NCBI GenBank assembly: GCA_024403455.1
Contig: JAKSRR010000002.1
Span: 62,001 to 126,000, forward strand
Direction: 5' to 3'
Length of the DNA: 64,000 nucleotides
DNA from: Lachnospiraceae bacterium
GTDB taxonomy: Bacteria; Bacillota; Clostridia; Lachnospirales; Lachnospiraceae
This document shows, piece after piece, positions 55,832-62,186 of the stretch (position 1 is the first letter of the stretch; every line of letters starts with the position of its first letter). Made by a program: the position numbers and the translations under genes. Under the pieces are notes generated by a model. The model was not told the DNA's origin, did not search any database, and worked only from the letters and a program-made list of their open reading frames with translations.

Positions 55832-56740
55832 TTAAGCCTTCAGTTCACCTTGTTCCTTCATCTTTGTACCATTTTTTTCACATTCATACATTTTTGCATC
55901 TACCAAAAATCGATACCAGTATGCCTGCAAAAAGTGATATATTTTTCCTTCTGGTCCATCTAGAAAGCCCAGTTTTATATAATATCGATATAGAAAATAA
56001 ATCTTTACTCGGAAGAATTTGGGAAGTTTGTAATATCCCCCGTTTTTCACCTTACGCTTTTTCTCTGCCTGTTTTGTAGAGGATGCACCACTCTCCAAAG
56101 TGTTACCCTCTCCTTGGTTCTGCAAAAACAATTGATGATCAAGCACTTCTCTATTGCTGTACCAGTTATGCTTTGCAGTCCACCACTCTAAATCTTTCTG
56201 GTTATTATCCTGCAAGTCATAATCAAAGGTAACCGTCTTACCTTCTGATAGAATCATATGTTCATCCATTACCTTTTGTTCACATAATGCTTTTCCTGTA
56301 CGCCATATGCGAAGAAGGTATTCCGGATATCTTCCACCATGTTTAATCCAGCGTCCCATAAAAATCAAACGCCTCTTTAATACAATCCCATTCACATCCT
56401 GAGAAACATTAGGAAGTTTACCTTCTATTTCATCAGCCAGTTCAGGGAGCAGTTCTTCATCTGCATCCATACGCATGGTCCATGTTGTATCAATACTCGT
56501 GTTGGCAATCCCCCAATTTAGCTGCATTGCGTAATTTATCCACTGATTCTGATAAAAATCCACACTAGTGCCCTGCATTTTTAATTCTTCACCCAGTTTT
56601 TTACAAATCTCTTCTGTGTGATCAGTACTAAAACTGTCTACGACAACAAAGCGCTTTGCAACAGTTTTAAACGAGCGAATGCACTTCTCTATATTCTTTT
56701 CTTCATTTTTCGTAAGTATAATAACGGTTAAATCAGTCAT
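55832..56740 (-). CDS. Family 2 glycosyltransferase, WaaE/LgtF-like
   Basis: 302 aa. 'LTVIILTKNEEKNIEKCIRSF', 'FVVVDSFSTDHTEEICKKLG' and 'WTMRMDADEELLPELADEI' (DAD) identify the WaaE/KdtX/LgtF subgroup, usually glucosyl- or related transferases. 'GGRYPEYLLRIWRTGKALCE' follows, as in this subgroup. A basic C-terminus carries a 'FLYRYYIKLGFLDGPEG' membrane-touching segment. The 130-base gap upstream holds a TTGACA box but no good -10. Sugar is inferred only. Confidence 0.88.
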   Translation of the reverse strand: MTDLTVIILTKNEEKNIEKCIRSFKTVAKRFVVVDSFSTDHTEEICKKLGEELKMQGTSVDFYQNQWINYAMQLNWGIANTSIDTTWTMRMDADEELLPELADEIEGKLPNVSQDVNGIVLKRRLIFMGRWIKHGGRYPEYLLRIWRTGKALCEQKVMDEHMILSEGKTVTFDYDLQDNNQKDLEWWTAKHNWYSNREVLDHQLFLQNQGEGNTLESGASSTKQAEKKRKVKNGGYYKLPKFFRVKIYFLYRYYIKLGFLDGPEGKIYHFLQAYWYRFLVDAKMYECEKNGTKMKEQGELKA

Positions 56741-56870
56741 ATAATAATTTCTTTCTCATATTTCCCACACCATTAAGGTGTATTGAATTTTCAAGGTACA
56801 AATCCCTTTGGGGTATGGGAAGACTTGGTTTGTAAATCAAAGAATTATCGCTGTTTGTCAAGTTTACAGA

Positions 56871-58409
56871 TCAGTCTGACAACCTAACATATATTGTATC
56901 ATCGATAAATTGTATGGATGATTCCTTAGGGAAACAATCCATACAGTTTATTTTTTCCGCAAGTTCTGGATTGTCGCTGGCCAATGTTTCAATGTCTTCT
57001 ATCATGTTTATATCCATATTAACACCCATAATGTTCCTGCAATAATTATATAAAGTGCCACTATACGTTATAGAACTTGCAGTCATACCAACTCCTCTAT
57101 AATATGGTGTGCCATATAGCGAGTCTGTATCGCAGAGACTTCCAATAAGGACAACTGGAGTTTCGCCTTCTTCATATTCATTGCACATCTCTACTCTTGT
57201 AACAATTCTATTAAGGAATGCATAAGCCTGTTGGTCATCCAGTGCCTTCTTGTTATAAACCTGATTAGAATATATTACATTTGAATAAATAAAGAATATC
57301 ATTAACACAACAAAGCTCTTAAAAATATATTTTGAATATTTGATTTTTGCATTGTCCAAAATAACAGAAACAAAAATGAATGGGATTATAAAGGCATACA
57401 TCATTAATTCATGTTCCACACCTGAAGTTAGAAATGCACAAAAATTCAATCCAAATGGAAATAGTATCACTATTAATGTTTGCAGAAAATTATTAACTGT
57501 GAGTTTCTTTTGAGATACTATTCTCGAGATGAAAATGATAAATGCTAGTATGTATGGAACAATTGCTGCGCATATTAGTAGTGCTCTTATAATTAATTCA
57601 AATATAGAGCTACCACACTTATATACATAAGGTTTAAAAATCCAAACAGCATAATTCTTATATGTTAAGAAGAGATTGGAAATAATGCTTTGTATACCAA
57701 GCGAACCTACCTGATCTACACCATTGGTTGAGTCTGCAGCATCCATTCCTGTACATGCAAGTAACAGTTTCCATATAACAAAGTATAAAACTGCAGAAAT
57801 TATTAATAATACTACTCTTTTAATGATATAGATCATCTGCTTTTTTAAATCTTCACAACCTGATAACTCTGTATAGCAGCTAACCATAATCATTCCTATA
57901 GCGACACTAAAATATGCAGGGTATAGTGACAATGAAAATACAAGGCATACAAGCGAAACTATGTATTTTTTCTGCTTTAACAAATAAGCACCACTAACAG
58001 CCATTAATAATGCAAGACCATATATATCAAGCCATGAAATATAAGACGCGGAAGAGAGTGTGACTGTAATGTTACATGACATTACTCCAGAGATTACTAC
58101 AATAAGATAATTATTTTTTATATCGAAATAATTAATTATTAGGCATACAGATACAACAAGATATATTAAAAAAAGCCACATTAACAAAGAAGGTGAGCTG
58201 ACTGTTCCTCTTATAAATGGAATCAATTTCACGCCATATCTTCCTAAAGATACCTGCCAATTCATATCTCCGGTAATATCAAGAACACTCAATGAATCAT
58301 GCGAGTACATTAGATTAAACATTCGATATGCATGTGAAAGCAAAAAGAAAATAACAGTACTAAGCACTGTTACAATATTTCTTTTTGATAATAAAGTCCG
58401 ATTGCTCAT
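56871..58409 (-). CDS. GtrII-like glucosyltransferase membrane protein
   Basis: 512 aa, about eleven helices. 'YSHDSLSVLDITGDMNWQVS' and 'LGRYGVKLIPFIRG' form the first outer loop, as in the Glucos_trans_II (GtrII) family of serotype-conversion enzymes, and 'SLSLYPAYFSVAIGM' near 165 is a further landmark. A C-terminal outer domain of about 110 residues follows the last helix. These enzymes add a glucosyl or similar group to polymer outside the membrane from an undecaprenyl-phosphate donor. The Dpm1-like or GtrB gene in the same locus could supply it. Confidence 0.78.
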   Translation of the reverse strand: MSNRTLLSKRNIVTVLSTVIFFLLSHAYRMFNLMYSHDSLSVLDITGDMNWQVSLGRYGVKLIPFIRGTVSSPSLLMWLFLIYLVVSVCLIINYFDIKNNYLIVVISGVMSCNITVTLSSASYISWLDIYGLALLMAVSGAYLLKQKKYIVSLVCLVFSLSLYPAYFSVAIGMIMVSCYTELSGCEDLKKQMIYIIKRVVLLIISAVLYFVIWKLLLACTGMDAADSTNGVDQVGSLGIQSIISNLFLTYKNYAVWIFKPYVYKCGSSIFELIIRALLICAAIVPYILAFIIFISRIVSQKKLTVNNFLQTLIVILFPFGLNFCAFLTSGVEHELMMYAFIIPFIFVSVILDNAKIKYSKYIFKSFVVLMIFFIYSNVIYSNQVYNKKALDDQQAYAFLNRIVTRVEMCNEYEEGETPVVLIGSLCDTDSLYGTPYYRGVGMTASSITYSGTLYNYCRNIMGVNMDINMIEDIETLASDNPELAEKINCMDCFPKESSIQFIDDTIYVRLSD

Positions 58410-58462
58410 CTATAATAGTCTCCTGATTTCTATTGAGCTGACGTAATTGATTATCATCAATT

Positions 58463-60055
58463 TTAACATGGATAATCCTTTATCTTTTCCTTCTTCTCTA
58501 CCTCGTGATACTCTTTTTCTGTATTCACACTCCAGATATTTGACTTATCTTTGATACCATTTTCGATGTTCTTCGCCGCTTCAAAGGAGGTACACATGGA
58601 ATGATCTATATTATTATACCTGTGCTGACCATTTCTTCCCACACAGTAAAGATTCTCAATGCTCGAAAGATACTCCACAAGTTCATCCATATGGTCATAG
58701 GTATCAAAGTAAGCAGGGTATGCCTTCTTCACTTTTTCCATATGACTATCCAGAACATCCTCCGTCTTCTCGATGAGTCCGATTTTTACCATTTCCTCTA
58801 TCGCAAGTTTAGAAAACTCCTCTTCTGTCTGGTTCCAGAACTCGTCACCTTCATTACAAAAATACTCAAGGCCAATCCAGACGGTATTCTCCAAGTCCTT
58901 TACTAGATAAGGAGACCAGTTATTATATAGTTGGAAACGCCCCATCTTGACGCGTCTGTCCTGCACATACACCCAACAGTCTGGTGCGATATCGCCCACT
59001 GTCTTCATGTCGGTTTCATTTTTTAATTTAATCTTAGAAACCAAAACTCCTAGGGTCATATAGTCTCTGTAAGGTAGTCCAGCCGCAATCTTCGCCATAT
59101 CTTCTGGCACATCATTCATGCCAGCCACCAGGTCCTTCACCGGCATGGAAGAAATCAGAATATCACACTCTTTTGTATAATGCGTCCCTTCCTGCTCATA
59201 TTGCACGGAATCAATCACGCAGGCTTCCGTTCCGGTCTTATGAATACCTTCTGCCCTAGCATTCATTAGGATAGTACCGCCAAGTTCCTTCACCTTCTCC
59301 GCAGTAACTTCCCAAAGTTCCCCAGGGCCAAGCTTGGGGTATTTAAACTCCTCAATCAAAGACGTCTCGACCTTACGGTTCTTTTTCTTAAAGGCCTTTC
59401 CAAATACGTCTTTCAGTACTGCTCTAATAGAAAGTCCTTTCACTCTCTGGGCTCCCCAAGAGGCATCAATCTCAGAAGGATGTCTTCCCCAAAGATTCTC
59501 TGTATAGTACTCAAAAAACATAGAATATAATTTTCGGCCAAAACGATTAATATAAAAATTCTCCAGATTCGTCTCTGGCTTTTTCTTTATCATGGCACCG
59601 AGATAAGAAAACCCTACCTTCATGGTATTGCCGAACCCCATATTCTTTAAGGTCTTCCCTTTTAAAGAAATAGGGTAATCATAGAATTTATCATCAAAGA
59701 AAATGCGGGAAACACGGTGTCTTACCAGCATGGCTTCATCTGTCTGCTCAGGATCCGGACCACCCGCTACAAGAGGAATCTCACGTTCTAGCATAAGATC
59801 ATCTTTAGACTTTGCTCCCTGCATTGGAAGCATCTGATCCCACCATGCATTAACTTCGGGAACCTTAGAAAAGAAGCGGTGTCCACCCATGTCCATGCGA
59901 TTTCCCTTATAGTTCACCGTCTTAGAAATACCACCGATACAGTCTGACTCTTCGAGAACGGTGACATTATACTTTTCCTTGCCCCCATCTTTTAAGAGTT
60001 CATAGGCTGCCGTCAGTCCTGCAGGACCCGCCCCTATGATTACTACATTCTTCAT
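58463..60055 (-). CDS. FAD-dependent oxidoreductase, UGM/protoporphyrinogen-oxidase-like
   Basis: 530 aa. '[20 protein letters not shown]', '[17 protein letters not shown]' and '[19 protein letters not shown]' form the FAD site. '[26 protein letters not shown]' and '[20 protein letters not shown]' near the end are typical of a large group of surface-glycan FAD proteins related to UDP-galactopyranose mutase. The coding sequence is GC-richer than the middle of the locus. It is a distant paralogue of 12026-13237. Whether it makes a furanose or another modified sugar is not known. Confidence 0.8.
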   Translation of the reverse strand: MKNVVIIGAGPAGLTAAYELLKDGGKEKYNVTVLEESDCIGGISKTVNYKGNRMDMGGHRFFSKVPEVNAWWDQMLPMQGAKSKDDLMLEREIPLVAGGPDPEQTDEAMLVRHRVSRIFFDDKFYDYPISLKGKTLKNMGFGNTMKVGFSYLGAMIKKKPETNLENFYINRFGRKLYSMFFEYYTENLWGRHPSEIDASWGAQRVKGLSIRAVLKDVFGKAFKKKNRKVETSLIEEFKYPKLGPGELWEVTAEKVKELGGTILMNARAEGIHKTGTEACVIDSVQYEQEGTHYTKECDILISSMPVKDLVAGMNDVPEDMAKIAAGLPYRDYMTLGVLVSKIKLKNETDMKTVGDIAPDCWVYVQDRRVKMGRFQLYNNWSPYLVKDLENTVWIGLEYFCNEGDEFWNQTEEEFSKLAIEEMVKIGLIEKTEDVLDSHMEKVKKAYPAYFDTYDHMDELVEYLSSIENLYCVGRNGQHRYNNIDHSMCTSFEAAKNIENGIKDKSNIWSVNTEKEYHEVEKKEKIKDYPC

Positions 60056-60116
60056 GCGTATTCCTTCCTGTATCTCTGTATCCTAAAGAACTATTATCTT
60101 TTCCACCTTGTAGCAC

Positions 60117-60704
60117 TTACTCACAGAGTTTCCGAATCACTCTGCCAGGGTTTCCAACAATCACACTGCCAGGTTCAAACTTACCACTTACCACAGCACC
60201 AGCACCAACTACACATCCATCTCCAAGAACTGTCCCCTTTAAAATAATGGCATTACACCCAATAAAGCAGTTCTTTCCAATATGGATTGCTTTCGTACCA
60301 ATCCACTCGGCCATCTCACCGCTTTCTGGTGCCTTTCCGTTAAGAAGGGCATTTCTCTTTTCTACTTCCACGGGATGAAAGTCATTGTCTAAAATCTTTA
60401 CATTTCCACCGATGCAGGTATTATCCCCGATGGTAATCTCTTTTCTGGCATAAATCGTTGCGCCAGAAATCCCTACGTTATCCCCGATAACAATCTTCGC
60501 TCCCGGCGTTCTGGTCACAATGATGGTTTTAGAATACAGTCCCACCAGATTGGACAGAAAACTACTCTTAATCGTGCAGTTTTTTCCGAGTTTCAGTACA
60601 GCACCTTTCTTATTAAAGATAAAAGGGGCACCCTTTAACAAGAGCCCCTTTCCATACTGTACCTTTGTCATTTTAAGTGCTAACTTATACCAATTGCTGG
60701 ACAT
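60117..60704 (-). CDS. Hexapeptide-repeat O-acetyltransferase, WbbJ-like
   Basis: 195 aa. From about residue 70 isoleucine-led hexapeptides repeat: 'IVIGDNVGISGATIYARKEI', 'TIGDNTCIGGNVKILDNDFH', 'IHIGKNCFIGCNAIILKGTV' and 'LGDGCVVGAGAVVSG'. 'NDFHPVE' holds the catalytic His. It ends with 'VIVGNPGRVIRKL', as is usual. Such enzymes form left-handed beta-helix trimers and acetylate sugars in the cytosol with acetyl-CoA. It is transcribed away from the toxin-like locus whose promoter starts twelve bases before this ATG. Confidence 0.92.
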   Translation of the reverse strand: MSSNWYKLALKMTKVQYGKGLLLKGAPFIFNKKGAVLKLGKNCTIKSSFLSNLVGLYSKTIIVTRTPGAKIVIGDNVGISGATIYARKEITIGDNTCIGGNVKILDNDFHPVEVEKRNALLNGKAPESGEMAEWIGTKAIHIGKNCFIGCNAIILKGTVLGDGCVVGAGAVVSGKFEPGSVIVGNPGRVIRKLCE

Positions 60705-60715
60705 ATTCTTCCCTG

Positions 60716-60744
60716 TTGATTTTCGAACATTTGTTTGCTACAAT
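60716..60744 (+). promoter_or_regulatory. Promoter of toxin-like mRNA
   Basis: A -35 box TTGATT at 60716-60721 is followed after exactly 17 bases by TACAAT at 60739-60744, with a TGC extension just before it (extended -10). Counting seven bases on, transcription should start near 60751, the first base of an AGGTGCTACC motif. The fit is good by eye, but no start has been mapped. Confidence 0.72.
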
Positions 60745-60850
60745 ACCAATAGGTGCTACCTCTATCGGTGCGGTTGCCTTCTTCCAGGAGTTGAAAGCCT
60801 GGCTCAGATAGAAATCCCTCGGGAAATCTGTGACAAAGGAGGTGATGTCT

Positions 60851-60949
60851 ATGCTTACTATTAGTGATCTGATTACTGTAATTAGCCTTTGTGCTACTTG
60901 CTTTGGTCTGGGTTATACGATAGGTTATAACGCTAAGACAAAAAAATAA
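60851..60949 (+). CDS. Small hydrophobic peptide, probable type I toxin
   Basis: 32 aa starting 'MLTISDLITVISLCATCFGL', with a hydrophobic core of about 20 residues and a basic tail ending 'NAKTKK'. This is one membrane helix with a positively charged end, the form of holin-like type I toxins such as Fst or TxpA, though the sequence itself matches none I can name. AAAGGAGGTGAT at 60835-60846 is a 12-base perfect complement of the 16S rRNA end, eight bases (GG to ATG) before the start. An ATG at 60845 is in frame but too near that site. An antisense RNA overlaps its 3' end. Confidence 0.72.
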   Translation: MLTISDLITVISLCATCFGLGYTIGYNAKTKK

Positions 60950-60978
60950 CCGCCTAGCCCTGACAAGTTAGCGGTTAT
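60940..60978 (-). terminator. Intrinsic terminator of the antisense RNA
   Basis: On the minus strand ATAACCGC and GCGGTTAT pair as an eight-base stem (60971-60978 with 60946-60953) around a 17-base loop and run straight into seven T (60940-60946). This is a standard rho-independent terminator for leftward transcription. Rightward there is no U-run after the stem, so it would be poor for the toxin mRNA. Confidence 0.85.
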
Positions 60979-61018
60979 CCGTGAAATAAATCAGGCAACC
61001 GTTACCGGTAGCACCTTT
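60940..61018 (-). ncRNA. Putative antisense antitoxin RNA
   Basis: About 79 nt between a consensus minus-strand promoter and an intrinsic terminator. It holds no reading frame of note. It is fully complementary to the last three codons, the stop and the 3' region of the plus-strand toxin-like mRNA, so it could block translation or trigger RNase III cleavage. Its 5' end repeats the 5' end of the toxin mRNA. By position it fits a type I antitoxin; expression is not shown. Confidence 0.72.
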
Positions 61019-61024
61019 GCTAAT

Positions 61025-61053
61025 ATTATAGCTTTTACCCCCGCTTTTGTCAA
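61025..61053 (-). promoter_or_regulatory. Consensus promoter of the antisense RNA
   Basis: Read on the minus strand, TTGACA (61053-61048) and TATAAT (61030-61025) are both exact sigma-A consensus boxes, 17 bases apart. The -35 box overlaps the TGA stop of the polymerase gene at 61050. Transcription should start near 61018. An exact match to both boxes with ideal spacing implies a strong constitutive promoter. Confidence 0.85.
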
Positions 61054-62183
61054 TCTAAGGAGCCCTCCGTCTCCCTCTTCCCTGCGCTCACCACCATGCC
61101 GCCAAACATCATCACAAACCAGCTGCACTGGGTAAATTCCATGCAGTTATTGAGGATGCTGCTGCCCAGGAAAAGGATTGCAAGCAACGCCAAAATGTAA
61201 TAGGTTTTCCTATCCTCGATGGTAAATAAACGACGTAGCAAATCTATAGCATAAATGACTGCTACCAAACAACCGATCACGCCAATGGATGACAGCGCTT
61301 TGATATACTGATTCGCAAAACTACCTGCCAAGCTGATACCAAAGAGCTTCTCTGCCGGCTGGGAAACCCGGATGCCTAACCACGCTTCCTGCCAGGATTC
61401 ATAACGACTTGCCAACTGCTCGTAGGAAACCCATCCGTCCCCAAAGAGATTGGAGATGAAATTCTGCTTCCCAGTAAATACAGGGAGAAGTAGCATCACA
61501 ATAATAGCCATGAGGCCCGCCAGAGCTGTCACAAGAATGGCATTTGACACCTTTCTTGGAACCCCCAGCTTCTCTAGGCAATAAATCACAAGCAATATAT
61601 AGATGGCAATAAATAACGCCTTTTGTACTCCTGCATCAGAGCAGAGCACCAATACCGGAATGGTAAAAAAGATGGTAATGATTTTCACCAGACTGTTTCG
61701 ACCATACATACCGATAAAAATTAGTGCAATCAGGAGGCCAAACACTAAGTCCGTATCATTGTAGTAGAAATCCCCTCCAGCATTCGTGATGCCAAAGAAG
61801 TTCGTCTTCGTAGTAATCGCTAACACAATTCTATGAATCAGATTGGCATATACAATGACATATCCCGATGCTACCAGCGCACCACTACACTCCTGCAGTC
61901 TTTCATAGTACATTCTTCCCACAAAATACATTAGAAAAGCAGAAAGTACCTTTACATAAATTCCATAGTTGCTGCCAGCATCTTTGATAAAACTAGCAGT
62001 CAGAATGCCAGCCATGACAAGAATTGCCACATCTGCAACCTGCACATGGTGCCTCACCTGGGGCCGTACTAATAGCACCTGATAAGCTAACGCCACCACC
62101 GCCATCACCACCATGGCATAATCTAGGAAATGGAACTGGTACAGCATATCTGTAATTTGTTTTAAAAAAAGAAATACTGTCAT
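61050..62183 (-). CDS. O-antigen polymerase (Wzy)-like membrane protein
   Basis: 377 aa, about ten helices. It is a paralogue of the protein at 3562-4770, with the same start ('FLFLKQITDMLYQFHFLDYA'), 'KVLSAFLMYFVGR', 'VYANLIHRI', 'ITNAGGDFYYNDTDLVFG' and 'SWFVMMFGGMVVS' at the end. The outer loop near residues 240-280 has 'ASRYESWQEAWLGIRV', with the arginine expected of the polymerase fold. The ATG at 62183 has AAGG just before it. It is GC-richer than its partner. Two such genes in one locus suggest two polymers, or one conserved and one acquired polymerase. Confidence 0.75.
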   Translation of the reverse strand: MTVFLFLKQITDMLYQFHFLDYAMVVMAVVALAYQVLLVRPQVRHHVQVADVAILVMAGILTASFIKDAGSNYGIYVKVLSAFLMYFVGRMYYERLQECSGALVASGYVIVYANLIHRIVLAITTKTNFFGITNAGGDFYYNDTDLVFGLLIALIFIGMYGRNSLVKIITIFFTIPVLVLCSDAGVQKALFIAIYILLVIYCLEKLGVPRKVSNAILVTALAGLMAIIVMLLLPVFTGKQNFISNLFGDGWVSYEQLASRYESWQEAWLGIRVSQPAEKLFGISLAGSFANQYIKALSSIGVIGCLVAVIYAIDLLRRLFTIEDRKTYYILALLAILFLGSSILNNCMEFTQCSWFVMMFGGMVVSAGKRETEGSLD

Positions 62184-62186
62184 GCC

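Larger units (their letters stand above)
60751..61016. repeat. Inverted repeat bracketing the toxin-like locus
   Basis: AGGTGCTACC at 60751-60760 and CGGTTGCCT at 60771-60779 are mirrored by AGGCAACCG at 60993-61001 and GGTAGCACCT at 61007-61016. Both arms lie at the predicted 5' ends of the two convergent transcripts, so both RNAs begin with almost the same sequence. A plus-strand RNA that reaches 61016 could pair its two ends, as full-length type I toxin mRNAs often do. Confidence 0.75.

Noticed and set aside
56741..56870. A promoter from the TTGACA box in the gap before the WaaE-like GT2
   Set aside because: No acceptable -10 hexamer stands 16-18 bases downstream.
60946..60978. Shared bidirectional terminator as in the Fst/par system
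   Set aside because: Only the minus-strand side has a U-run; the plus-strand side is followed by mixed sequence, so I list it for the antisense RNA only.
60705..61049. Riboswitch or attenuator leader for the polysaccharide operon
   Set aside because: The structured region has its own promoters on both strands, a peptide gene with a ribosome site, and an antisense RNA terminator, which fit a type I toxin-antitoxin locus better.
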